Source of the DNA: Lachnospiraceae bacterium
GTDB lineage: Bacteria; Bacillota; Clostridia; Lachnospirales; Lachnospiraceae
Assembly (NCBI GenBank): GCA_009774345.1
Contig: VSNR01000099.1
Coordinates: forward strand, 1-16,632
Length of the DNA: 16,632 nt
Direction of reading: 5' to 3'
Below are positions 1 to 6,250 of this stretch, one piece after another (within the stretch, counting starts at the first letter, position 1; each line of letters opens with the position of its first letter). The position numbers and the translations under genes are program-made. The notes under the pieces are model-generated. The model saw only the letters and a list, made by a program, of their open reading frames with translations, was not told the DNA's origin and searched no databases.

Positions 1-253
1 CTTTTGTAATGATACTATAAATGAAAAAAAGGTACATTATATTCAATATTCACCTTATTTTCTTTTAGCTTTAAACATGTTGCCTCAACATGCTTTACAG
101 TTTTTAAATCAATATTAGGATGGACTTTAAAGAAAATCTCAGGATTAGTCAGCCATAATGGATCATCAAAAGAGCCATGTCAGCGGCATCAATATTTCCA
201 GAACGAATCGTCTGATATACCTTTTCCTTATCTTTGCTGCAAAGCTGAATCAT
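1..253 (-). pseudogene. Frameshifted gene fragment running off the left edge, function unknown
   Basis: The reading starts at an ATG (253-251) behind a good ribosome-binding site (AGAGGGGA). It gives MIQLCSKDKEKVYQTIRSGN, continues IDAADMALL, then hits a TGA at 151-149. The adjacent frame carries straight on with DDPLWLTNPEIFFKVHPNID and LKTVKHVEATCLKLKENK, staying open to the window edge. A one-base loss in the short T run at about 165-172 (CTTTTGATGAT) would explain the switch. The whole looks like one protein broken by a single frameshift, or a sequencing error there. I do not recognise the family. Its ATG overlaps the stop of a short upstream frame (250-396) as ATGA, suggesting it was a coupled downstream gene of a small operon. 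Confidence 0.5.
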
Positions 254-396
254 AATTTAGTTCCCCTCTCAGAGGCAGTCCAGTTGCGCTCGCTGTTATG
301 CAGAACAATGTCTTCTGTGTGACTTCTTTCTTTGTATTTTCTTTTTCCTGTGTATCCATGTATTCTGTCGATCTCCTCTTCCAGTAGGTTTTTCAG
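250..396 (-). CDS. Possible small coding frame upstream of the broken edge gene
   Basis: A frame open from about 399 reads LKNLLEEEIDRIHGYTGKRK and then YKERSHTEDIVLHNSERNW. It ends in a TGA that overlaps the next ATG (ATGA). The composition is protein-like and charged, and the overlap is typical of translational coupling. There is no ATG, GTG or TTG start: the frame is closed by a TAA at 402-400 and the first usable codon is a CTG. The N-terminus is therefore either missing or frameshifted. A competing frame starts at an ATG near 359 (MDTQEKENTKKEVTQ) but has weaker support. Function unknown; it may be only the remnant of a gene. Confidence 0.25.
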   Translation of the reverse strand: MKNLLEEEIDRIHGYTGKRKYKERSHTEDIVLHNSERNWTASERGTKL

Positions 397-428
397 TTGT
401 TAACTTTTAAAGGTTTTCTCCTGTAATC

Positions 429-457
429 ATAGTATCACAGTTTTTCTTATGTTTCAA
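429..457 (-). promoter_or_regulatory. Sigma-A-type promoter for the left-edge unit
   Basis: On the minus strand a TTGAAA box (457-452) and a TACTAT box (434-429) are separated by exactly 17 bases. They lie upstream of the coding remnants running to the left edge. An AGGAG follows shortly after, at about 418-414. Confidence 0.5.
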
Positions 458-615
458 GCAGCAGATCCACTCTGGCAGGAACCTGCTGGAAGCAGCGTAA
501 AAAAGAGTTCTCGGTGCAGGCGTTCCGTCCCATGTATCTGATCGGTGCAGCGCTCATGGGAGAGGTGGAGGATGTAAAAAAGAAACTGCTGTATCAAAAT
601 ATGGAATCAGTGTAA
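433..615 (+). pseudogene. 3' fragment of an unrecognised gene
   Basis: A frame open from just after a TAG at 430-432 to a TAA at 613-615 reads ...CWKQRKKEFSVQAFRPMYLI, then GAALMGEVEDVKKKLLYQNM and ESV. The last 40 or so residues look like a real helical C-terminus, but there is no start codon with a ribosome-binding site in a suitable place. The 5' part overlaps the opposite-strand promoter at 429-457. I read it as the tail of a gene whose front has been lost. Family not recognised. Confidence 0.3.
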
Positions 616-696
616 AAGCGATTTTAAAGAGAACGGTCTTTGTATATAATAAATTTTGTTTTTTTAATCTATATAACGGTTGTTTTGAAGGATTTA

Positions 697-906
697 TTAT
701 TCAAAATAAAATAAATCTTCGAATTTTTTATCTAAAGCAATACACAAGATGAGTGCCAGCTTGGCGGTTGGACTGAATTGCCCTGTTTCAATAGAACTAA
801 TTGTGTTTCGTGATACACCTACCATTTCGGCTAATGCTGATTGTGAAAGTTTCTGTTCAGCCCGTATTTTTTTTATATTGTTTTTTAAAATTAAATTATC
901 ATTCAT
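697..906 (-). CDS. Small Xre/Cro-type HTH transcriptional regulator
   Basis: This 69-residue protein is essentially one HTH_3 (Cro/C1) domain. Residues ~9-64 hold the pattern NIKKIRAEQKLSQSALAEM, then VGVSRNTISSIETGQFSPTA, the usual helix 2-turn-helix 3 with S-Q-x-x-L-A and I-x-x-I-E-x-G. It ends in FEDLFYFE, typical of the minimal YgzD-like repressors. Its ATG overlaps the stop of the membrane-protein gene at 906-1220 as TAATG, so the two are translationally coupled and share the promoter at 1265-1293. Such pairs of a tiny Xre regulator and a small membrane protein are common in Clostridia; what they regulate is mostly unknown. Autoregulation is likely because a palindrome lies inside the promoter. 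The HTH family is certain, the target is not. Confidence 0.9.
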   Translation of the reverse strand: MNDNLILKNNIKKIRAEQKLSQSALAEMVGVSRNTISSIETGQFSPTAKLALILCIALDKKFEDLFYFE

Positions 907-1220
907 TAAAATAGCCCCACACTGAATTTATATAAGAAATAGATTGATGCCAACAAAAAAACGATACCACAAGCTACAATAAATTTCTTTCTTAATTTGA
1001 TTCCTTCGTAGGTGAAACCTAAACCTGATGTGCAGAATAAAATAGATATGATATCTGCCGGGGACTCTGTCCGCATCAATTTTATGACCATTATAATAAT
1101 CCCTAAAATAATAAGCCCCCATTGTGAGAAAGCATCTCTTTTCAAACGCACATCTTTTTCGCGTTCATCGCCATAAACATTTTCTTCTCTACTTTTTGAT
1201 AAAATTTCATTTTTGTCCAT
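906..1220 (-). CDS. Small three-helix membrane protein (DUF6442-like)
   Basis: I use the ATG at 1220 (MDKNEILSKSREEN), not the one 13 codons upstream. It has an AAAAGGAG nine bases before it, and the upstream ATG at 1259 lies almost at the predicted transcription start. The 104-residue protein has a charged cytoplasmic N-terminus with NVYGDEREKDVRLKRDAFSQ, followed by three hydrophobic segments at about residues 36-51, 55-76 and 80-102. This matches my memory of DUF6442 proteins, which are usually encoded next to a small Xre regulator as here. Function unknown. The coupling suggests the regulator and membrane protein act together, but that is inference. Confidence 0.8.
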   Translation of the reverse strand: MDKNEILSKSREENVYGDEREKDVRLKRDAFSQWGLIILGIIIMVIKLMRTESPADIISILFCTSGLGFTYEGIKLRKKFIVACGIVFLLASIYFLYKFSVGLF

Positions 1221-1239
1221 TGTTATGATCTCCTTTTTA

Positions 1240-1293
1240 TTGACAAGTTTTATTGACATTTTTGATTATAGCATTACCAAGTATACTTGTCAA
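1240..1293 (-). promoter_or_regulatory. Inverted TTGACAAGT half-sites around the HTH operon start
   Basis: On the plus strand TTGACAAGT (1240-1248) faces ACTTGTCAA (1285-1293), a perfect 9-bp inverted pair 36 bases apart bracketing the predicted transcription start. The upstream half is also part of the 12-bp palindrome CAAGTATACTTG (1278-1289). TTTTATTGACA also occurs twice as a direct repeat (1235-1245 and 1248-1258). These are likely operator elements for the HTH protein encoded by the operon; the assignment is inferred from position and symmetry. Confidence 0.5.
1265..1293 (-). promoter_or_regulatory. Perfect sigma-A promoter of the HTH/DUF6442 operon
   Basis: TTGACA (1293-1288) and TATAAT (1270-1265) on the minus strand are separated by 17 bases, a full consensus match. 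The palindrome CAAGTATACTTG at 1278-1289 overlaps the -35 box and fills much of the spacer, so a bound repressor would exclude RNA polymerase. Confidence 0.85.
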
Positions 1294-1296
1294 TAG

Positions 1297-1400
1297 TTAT
1301 TGCAAAGTTTTCTTTGCAATATTTTGATGGAGGTAAGGTTTGGCAAGACTGCCTGCATGAACGATCCATGTGTTGAACCATTGTTTAAGCGTCAAAGCTG
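1297..1400 (-). pseudogene. Relic of the 3' end of an M56 (BlaR1-like) gene
   Basis: The minus-strand frame ends with QWFNTWIVHAGSLAKPYL followed by about ten residues and a stop. This mirrors the C-terminus of the M56 protein encoded at 1738-4017 (QWFDTLIAHAGSLAEPYL...). Over 1330-1383 against 1774-1827 I count about 44 of 54 bases identical. Homology fades upstream of about 1400, and nothing resembling the metalloprotease domain lies on that side. It is therefore a leftover tail of a duplicated or deleted paralogue rather than a gene. The last codons form a hairpin, ATTGCAAAG/CTTTGCAAT (1299-1320) with a four-base loop. Confidence 0.65.
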
Positions 1401-1417
1401 TACAGCAAGAGGAAGGC

Positions 1418-1446
1418 TTTACACCTGATTCAGAATCTGTTATGAT
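1418..1446 (+). promoter_or_regulatory. Promoter of the 63-aa small gene
   Basis: TTTACA (1418-1423) and TATGAT (1441-1446) are separated by 17 bases. The arrangement, including ATGTAACAA just downstream and the leader to the start codon, closely matches the promoter at 14955-14983. Confidence 0.65.
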
Positions 1447-1494
1447 AGAGATGTAACAAGCAGTCGGGATGATGAACGAAAGACAGGTGATTGT

Positions 1495-1686
1495 ATGCCA
1501 AATAATGCAGAGATTGCAAAAGATACGATTGAGCAATTTAAAAAAATTCAAGATTATATGGTATTAGCAAAAGAAGAACATGCAGTGAAAACATATGATA
1601 AATTAAAAAGAGAATATCTGTCATTAAAAGCATTATTGAATGTCATTGGTGTAAACTTAATAGACATTGATCTTATCAAAGAATAA
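1495..1686 (+). CDS. Small helical protein of unknown function (twin of the 14744 gene)
   Basis: This 63-residue, charged, helix-forming protein (MPNNAEIAKDTIEQFKKIQD at the start, LLNVIGVNLIDIDLIKE at the end) starts at an ATG seven bases after AGG of the site GACAGGTGATTGT. It has its own promoter (1418-1446) and terminator (1693-1729), so it is a stand-alone unit. It has no signal peptide, membrane helix or cysteine. The promoter spacing, the ATGTAACAA motif and the GAAAGACAGGTGAT ribosome-binding stretch recur almost unchanged before the 54-aa gene at 14744-14908. That protein has a similar plan: two helices, then a (L/V)x(N)xxG(V/L) turn and an acidic tail. Protein similarity alone is weak. 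I do not recognise the family. AT-rich relative to the flanking M56 gene. Confidence 0.7.
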   Translation: MPNNAEIAKDTIEQFKKIQDYMVLAKEEHAVKTYDKLKREYLSLKALLNVIGVNLIDIDLIKE

Positions 1687-1692
1687 TAAAAG

Positions 1693-1729
1693 GGTGTAAA
1701 GTCTTATGAAATGCTGGGGACTTTACACC
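1693..1729. terminator. Bidirectional terminator between convergent genes
   Basis: GGTGTAAAGTC (1693-1703) pairs with GACTTTACACC (1719-1729), an 11-bp stem with a 15-base loop. TTTTC follows on the plus strand and TTTTATTATTC on the minus strand. It sits between the stop codons of the convergent genes at 1686 and 1738, so it can serve both. Confidence 0.75.
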
Positions 1730-1737
1730 TTTTCACG

Positions 1738-4017
1738 TTATTTTGAAAATAGCTTTTCTTGGTTCTTTTGACTGAGGTAAGGTTCGGCAAGGCTGCCCGC
1801 ATGGGCGATCAGTGTGTCAAACCACTGCTGCCCGGTCTCTGCACTGGCGGCATCTAAGGGCAGTCTGCCTTTGGTTTGCAGTAACTCTTCGCAGGCGTAT
1901 GCCATGACTTTTCCTCGAAGCCCGGTTTCGTTCCCGCTGCAAAAGTGGTTTAAGAAATTGTTCAGCGTAGCATTTCCATAATAAATTAATGTGCGGTATG
2001 AGAGGTAGTTCATATTCGTGTAATCCTGTGGACTTGAGGAAAAGGCAGGGTCTGCACAGATGGTGTCCAGCAGATTTTCCAGCACAGTGTCTACATGGAC
2101 TTTGCCGGATTGCAGCGCCTGAGCATAGCAGTTTTGTATCTGGGGGATAATGTAGCGCTGACTGTCCAGCGCATTCTCGACAATGTGTGCTGGAAATTTT
2201 TGCCGGATATCGTCCACATAGTAGCTGCCATCGCGGGGCTCCCAGTATTCTTCTAACTGGTATCCATGTTCAGTGAGTGCAAAGGTCACCGCAACGGGGA
2301 TATGACTGCCGCCAATGTTTTTGATGCCTTTTGCTGACACGTCATAGATCTCAAATAATGCCCAGCCGTAGCAGGTGACATGATGCGTGTTGTCATCGTT
2401 TGCAGACACTGTTTCCAGCGTGACGAAATCACAGTAGGCATTGCCAGTAAAAGCGGGGGAGGAGGAAATATTTTTCTCCATAATGGCAGCAGCAATGGCG
2501 GCAGCTAATTCCGTTTTCTGCTGGCCGCTGTCTGGTGTGGCGGTCTCCTCAGTCTCCATGACAGACGGTTTTTCGTCCTCATCAGTGACATCATAGGGCT
2601 GGGCATCGACAACAGACGGTTTTTCGTCCGTGTCTGATAAATCATAGGGTCTGTAACTGACCGCAAGCTGTTCATAAGCTGTCAGGCTGTTATACCATTC
2701 CAACCATGCGATCGTCTCTTCCGATAAATCTGATCTGTCATACCAGCGGTTGAGGTACTGGATTTTTTCAGTAAAAGCGGCATCGGCAATCCGCACATCC
2801 ACACCCTCCACATGTACATAGACGGTAAGTTCTTTGTCTGGATGGCTGCCACTTACGCCGACCTGAAACCAGGCGTCTTTCTCGGCGTACATCTCCACAT
2901 CCAGACCGGGCGTCATATAAGTAGGTTCGTAGGCGTCCTTGCGGGTGTGATAGACTGGTTTTAAGACGACTTCTGTGTCGCCCAGCCCTTCTCCGCAGGA
3001 CAGTGTTATTTTATTTTTGTGCGGAGAGATCTGTGTATCGGAATAGTGAAAATGATGCTTGCTTCCTGCGGGAATGATGATTTTCAGGTCATAAGCATCT
3101 GTCTTGGGATTGGTTAGAAAACAGACGCCCACAGCAATACATGCTGTTAAGGCGGCCAGTATCAGCCCAAAAGCCGGTTTTTGGTACTGTAAAACCGTTT
3201 GAATGCGCTCGCGGATTCCTATTTCACCGAATGCGAGCGGATAGACTATGCTTTTGCGGCGGGGCAGGCTGCACGCTAAAAGGGCAGAGGAATAGGCTTT
3301 TTTCCCGGCAAAGTCCATATCTTTGATCACCCGCTCATCACAGGCAAGCTCAAGATCGCGGCAGAAAAGACAGTGGGCAACCCACACCAGCGGGTGAAAC
3401 CAGTAGATGCAAAGCAGCAGAAAAGCGAGGAGCTTCCACCAGTGGTCGAGACGCCGCAGATGCGCCTTCTCATGTGCAAGGACGTACTTTATTTGAGCGT
3501 CATCCATGTCAGACGGCAGATAGATGCGCGGTCTGATGAAACCGAGTATAAAAGGAGTGTGTACCGCGTCGCAGAGCCAGATTCTGTCCTGAAAAGGGAC
3601 TGCCTCCTGCACTTTATGACGAAGCCGCATATAGCTGAAAATCCCATAGCATACCAACACGGTCATACCAAGAATCCAAGCCAGACTGGCAAGGCGCAGG
3701 GTGGTTTCGAACAAGATGTTTTTGGGCATGGCGGATACGGGCACTTTATTATACACATTATTATAAGAAAGAAGTTCTGCGCCGGCACGTGAAGAAGATG
3801 CCTGCAATGCAGCAGATGGCTGGATGGGGGTGGCATCGGGGATGAAACTAAACGCGCTCTCGAACGAAAAGGGGCAGATTAAACGGACAGCCACCAATGC
3901 CCAGAGCAGACAGGAAAGGTATTTTGGCGCTTTTTTCATCAACAGGCGCAGCAGGAACACGGCAGCGATCAGCCAGCTTGCGGCGATGCCCATATTGAGT
4001 ATTTTGAGAAAAATCAT
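1738..4017 (-). CDS. M56 family (BlaR1/MecR1-type) membrane metalloprotease antirepressor, non-PBP sensor domain
   Basis: This 759-residue protein is the signalling partner of the BlaI-type repressor just upstream: its ATG follows two bases after the repressor stop, with GGAGGG as ribosome-binding site. Membrane segments lie at about residues 5-27, 33-50, 106-128, 193-216 and 281-301. The zinc site is visible: HEKAH (182-186) and E223 in DLELACDERV. M56 proteases of this kind cleave or inactivate their cognate repressor after a signal reaches the extracytoplasmic domain. That domain (about 303-759) is not a penicillin-binding domain: no SxxK/KTG set is evident, and it is unlike classic ~585-aa BlaR1. 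It contains two copies of PYD(L/V)xDxDEKPSV (residues 458-486; 51-base DNA period at 2561 and 2612). Ligand and regulon are unknown; no beta-lactamase gene is adjacent. Confidence 0.9.
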   Translation of the reverse strand: MIFLKILNMGIAASWLIAAVFLLRLLMKKAPKYLSCLLWALVAVRLICPFSFESAFSFIPDATPIQPSAALQASSSRAGAELLSYNNVYNKVPVSAMPKNILFETTLRLASLAWILGMTVLVCYGIFSYMRLRHKVQEAVPFQDRIWLCDAVHTPFILGFIRPRIYLPSDMDDAQIKYVLAHEKAHLRRLDHWWKLLAFLLLCIYWFHPLVWVAHCLFCRDLELACDERVIKDMDFAGKKAYSSALLACSLPRRKSIVYPLAFGEIGIRERIQTVLQYQKPAFGLILAALTACIAVGVCFLTNPKTDAYDLKIIIPAGSKHHFHYSDTQISPHKNKITLSCGEGLGDTEVVLKPVYHTRKDAYEPTYMTPGLDVEMYAEKDAWFQVGVSGSHPDKELTVYVHVEGVDVRIADAAFTEKIQYLNRWYDRSDLSEETIAWLEWYNSLTAYEQLAVSYRPYDLSDTDEKPSVVDAQPYDVTDEDEKPSVMETEETATPDSGQQKTELAAAIAAAIMEKNISSSPAFTGNAYCDFVTLETVSANDDNTHHVTCYGWALFEIYDVSAKGIKNIGGSHIPVAVTFALTEHGYQLEEYWEPRDGSYYVDDIRQKFPAHIVENALDSQRYIIPQIQNCYAQALQSGKVHVDTVLENLLDTICADPAFSSSPQDYTNMNYLSYRTLIYYGNATLNNFLNHFCSGNETGLRGKVMAYACEELLQTKGRLPLDAASAETGQQWFDTLIAHAGSLAEPYLSQKNQEKLFSK

Positions 4018-4018
4018 C

Positions 4019-4381
4019 TTATCCCTCCTCAGCGTGGTCGATCATGCGGCGGATTTCCTCCGCTTCTTTTGGGGTCAGGGTGCTGTCTTTGGTAAAAGCA
4101 GCGATAAAGGCGGGCAATGAACCGTCAAAAGCTTCCTCGACAAACTGGCGGCTCTGCATGGAATAAAATTGTGTCCGTGAAATCAGGCTGGTGACAGTTC
4201 CGTTGCTGTTCACAAACAATCCCTTGTCACAGAGGCGTTTCAAGACGGTGTGTGTCGTCGTCCGCTTCCATGTAAAGGCGTCCGCAGCAAGTTTTACCAG
4301 CTCCGAGGAAGTCACAGGCTCATGCGCCCAGATGATGTCTGCGAAGCGGGATTCAATGACGCCTAACTGTATTTCTGGCAT
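4019..4381 (-). CDS. BlaI/MecI/CopY-family transcriptional repressor
   Basis: The 120-residue protein has the family winged-helix domain in its first ~75 residues: LGVIESRFADIIWAHEPVTS, then KRTTTHTVLKRLCDKGLF, the recognition-helix region, and a short C-terminal dimerisation part. It is the first gene of a two-gene operon with the M56 protease and ends two bases before that gene's ATG. The operon promoter carries two facing half-sites (4407-4417, 4432-4442), so autorepression is expected. In the family, repression is relieved by proteolysis triggered by the partner M56 protein. The target regulon beyond its own operon cannot be read from this window. Confidence 0.92.
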   Translation of the reverse strand: MPEIQLGVIESRFADIIWAHEPVTSSELVKLAADAFTWKRTTTHTVLKRLCDKGLFVNSNGTVTSLISRTQFYSMQSRQFVEEAFDGSLPAFIAAFTKDSTLTPKEAEEIRRMIDHAEEG

Positions 4382-4406
4382 AGCAGTTTCCTCCTTTTTT
4401 ATACTA

Positions 4407-4458
4407 CAAGCAGTAGTCTGTATAATTATATACTACTGCTTGCAGTCTGTGATGTCAA
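4407..4458 (-). promoter_or_regulatory. Promoter and BlaI-type operator of the first BlaI/M56 operon
   Basis: On the minus strand TTGACA (4458-4453) is followed after 17 bases by TAGTAT (4435-4430). The plus strand shows a perfect 11-bp inverted repeat, CAAGCAGTAGT (4407-4417) and ACTACTGCTTG (4432-4442), separated by 14 bases. The second arm covers the -10 box. On the minus strand the promoter-distal arm reads AGACTACTGC, which shares AGACTACT with the operator of the second BlaI/M56 operon at 10384. Confidence 0.75.
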
Positions 4459-4501
4459 GGGGGATTAAAAGATTTTTGCTGGAGGACTGGGAGATGAAGA
4501 T

Positions 4502-4831
4502 TTAAGCCAGATGCACTTCCACAATATCATCAAATAATATCTTCGTCTGTACAATCTGCAAGATGCGGCTGGTCTGGTCTATCCGCGACACAACCCCGGT
4601 AATTTTCACATATTCACGCTCATGATAATAGACGACCGTGGCAAGGAGTCCTTTTTGCAACAGATGCATTTTGCGGTCGAGCGCTTCTGCCATCTCGTCA
4701 GACAGGAGGATGCGCGGAACTGTCACATGCTCCTTTGCCTCGAGTGCCTCTGTAAGACCAGTGAGGGCGGCAAAGGGCATAAACTGTTTTGCGCGTTTTT
4801 CTATGGGCATGGGACAGGGTGGTTTTTTCAT
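4502..4831 (-). CDS. YolD-like protein, partner of the Y-family polymerase
   Basis: 109 residues. The N-terminus EKRAKQFMPFAALTGLTEAL is the YolD-like hallmark (RAkxFxPFaALxG). The C-terminal half is beta-rich and ends in ILFDDIVEVHLA, as in the family. Its ATG lies inside the end of the polymerase gene, overlapping four bases (ATGA), behind GGAGG at nine bases. In Bacillus, YolD-like genes are paired with Y-family polymerases (YqjX/YqjW and the SP-beta YolD/UvrX pair) and are thought to modulate the polymerase, much as UmuD does with UmuC; that role is inferred from context. No catalytic residues are apparent. Confidence 0.85.
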   Translation of the reverse strand: MKKPPCPMPIEKRAKQFMPFAALTGLTEALEAKEHVTVPRILLSDEMAEALDRKMHLLQKGLLATVVYYHEREYVKITGVVSRIDQTSRILQIVQTKILFDDIVEVHLA

Positions 4832-6084
4832 GCTCTGTGGCCTCCGATCTGTTTGTTACGGGTGATGGTCATCGCGTTGTTCTCAAGATTCATTCCTTTT
4901 AAGATCGCATTTTTTCCGTATTTTTGTTTGATTTCCAGAACTGCTTTCTGTAGTCTGCGGCTTCGCTCCAACTCTTCAAAGCTGACATAAAGACTGCTCT
5001 GGCAGCAGGTCTCAGGGCGGACATCGTTGCAGGTGATCGTTACTTTCCGTATCGAGAGCAGGGGATTGACAATCCTGCGGTACAGGGCAGTGACTGCCGG
5101 GATGATAACAATGTCTGCGCTGGTTTCCATGTCGAGTGCTGTTGTGCCATGGGCGTATTCCACGACATGAAATCCAGAATAGCCAATGTGCAGTGTGATG
5201 GATTTTGTGACAAGATTCTGGCTCACAAGGTCGAGACACAGTAAATCAGCCATTTCTTTGACAATCAGTTCTGCGTCCTTGCAGGAATAATCTTTCATTA
5301 AAACCTGTCCGCTCGAAAGGCTCTGGCTCTCAGGACGATAGGACTTGATCTCTGCGATGGTCACAGGCTCGCGTCCCCAAGCGTGGTCGATCAAAAGTTC
5401 CGCGTCAATGCCAAAGATCTGATACAGGAAATCTTCGTCAGTTTTGGCGAGATCTCTCATCGTGAAAATGCCATAGGAAGCAAGCTTTTTGGCAGTGCCT
5501 GCGCCGATGCGCCAGAAGTCGGTGAGCGGTTTGTGTGTCCACAGCTTACGGATATAGGACTGCTCGTCCAGCACACCGACACTGTCGGGCGAGGGTTTGG
5601 CGGTAATGTCCAGTGCGATTTTGGCTAGGTATAGATTGCTTCCGACACCGCAGGCAGAACGTATCCCTGTACGGTCATAAATCTCCTGCATGATGCGTAA
5701 TCCAAGCTCTCTTGCCGACACGCGGTACAGGCTCAGGTAGGGCGTGACATCCATAAATGCTTCATCGACAGAGTAGACATGGATATCCTCCTTGGCAATA
5801 TAATGCAGATAGATACTGTAGATTTCTGCGGAATAGTCAATATATTTCTGCATTCTGGGCGGGGCGGTAATGTATTGTATGGAAGGGGGGATTTCACCGA
5901 GACGGCAGCGGTTCTTGATACCGAGTTTTTTCATCGCGGGGGTAATGGCAAGGCAGAGCGTGTTGACAGACCGCTCCGGGTCTGCGACTACGAGGTTTGT
6001 CGTCATGGCGTCCAGACCGCGCTCTGCGCATTCCACAGAGGCATAGAATGATTTCAAGTCGATGCACAGATACGTTTTTTCCAT
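4828..6084 (-). CDS. Y-family translesion DNA polymerase (UvrX/YqjW/DinB-like)
   Basis: The 418-residue protein carries the Y-family palm motifs: DLKSFYASVE near the N-terminus (D9; Y14 at the steric-gate position) and YSVDEAFMDVT at 104-114 (D107, E108 as catalytic acids). GVGSNLYLAKIALDITAKPS and an FWRIGAGTAKKLASYGI helix-hairpin-helix-like thumb follow, then a little-finger region after about residue 240. Length fits the UvrX/YqjW subgroup. The start is the ATG at 6084 behind AAAGGAA. The downstream YolD-like gene overlaps by four bases, which marks this as the Gram-positive YolD-coupled type rather than stand-alone DinB. It would copy past damaged bases with low fidelity. Such genes are often SOS-controlled, but I find no convincing GAAC-N4-GTTC LexA box upstream. 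Confidence 0.93.
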   Translation of the reverse strand: MEKTYLCIDLKSFYASVECAERGLDAMTTNLVVADPERSVNTLCLAITPAMKKLGIKNRCRLGEIPPSIQYITAPPRMQKYIDYSAEIYSIYLHYIAKEDIHVYSVDEAFMDVTPYLSLYRVSARELGLRIMQEIYDRTGIRSACGVGSNLYLAKIALDITAKPSPDSVGVLDEQSYIRKLWTHKPLTDFWRIGAGTAKKLASYGIFTMRDLAKTDEDFLYQIFGIDAELLIDHAWGREPVTIAEIKSYRPESQSLSSGQVLMKDYSCKDAELIVKEMADLLCLDLVSQNLVTKSITLHIGYSGFHVVEYAHGTTALDMETSADIVIIPAVTALYRRIVNPLLSIRKVTITCNDVRPETCCQSSLYVSFEELERSRRLQKAVLEIKQKYGKNAILKGMNLENNAMTITRNKQIGGHRA

Positions 6085-6139
6085 GGAAAATTCCTTTCAA
6101 CGACAGCGTTTATTAGCGTCTTATTATAAATATAGTATG

Positions 6140-6154
6140 ACCAAATAGTTCGGT
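6140..6154. promoter_or_regulatory. Imperfect dyad between the divergent polymerase and permease genes
   Basis: ACCAAATAGTTCGGT (6140-6154) is an imperfect palindrome of form ACCnAAnnnTTnGGT, in the 166-bp gap between divergent genes. TATAAT-like sequences for the polymerase gene (around 6124-6138, minus strand) lie next to it. It does not match the usual Gram-positive LexA consensus. Candidate operator only. Confidence 0.25.
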
Positions 6155-6179
6155 TTATGTACGGAATGCATCAGGAGTA

Positions 6180-6208
6180 TTGAATTAATTCTAAAAAAAG
6201 TATAAAAT
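6180..6208 (+). promoter_or_regulatory. Candidate promoter of the purine permease operon
   Basis: TTGAAT (6180-6185) and TAAAAT (6203-6208) lie 17 bases apart, about 40 bases before the permease start. The leader after it is too short for a purine riboswitch, and none was seen. Confidence 0.45.
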
Positions 6209-6250
6209 AAGAAAGAACTTAGAAAATCTAACGAAGGGAGAAGAGTGAGA

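Noticed and set aside
1299..1320. ATTGCAAAG/CTTTGCAAT hairpin as a terminator
   Set aside because: It falls in the end of the M56 relic with no clear T tract outside the stem, and it lies only a few bases before a promoter; significance unclear.
3141..4120. Several plus-strand open frames (3141-3326, 3373-3792, 3824-4120) opposite the first M56 gene
   Set aside because: They lie antisense to a well-supported gene, lack ribosome-binding sites and have no recognisable domain; they are codon-bias shadows.
6085..6250. Purine riboswitch before the permease
   Set aside because: The leader between the candidate promoter and start is only about 40 bases, and no three-way-junction pattern could be found in the gap.
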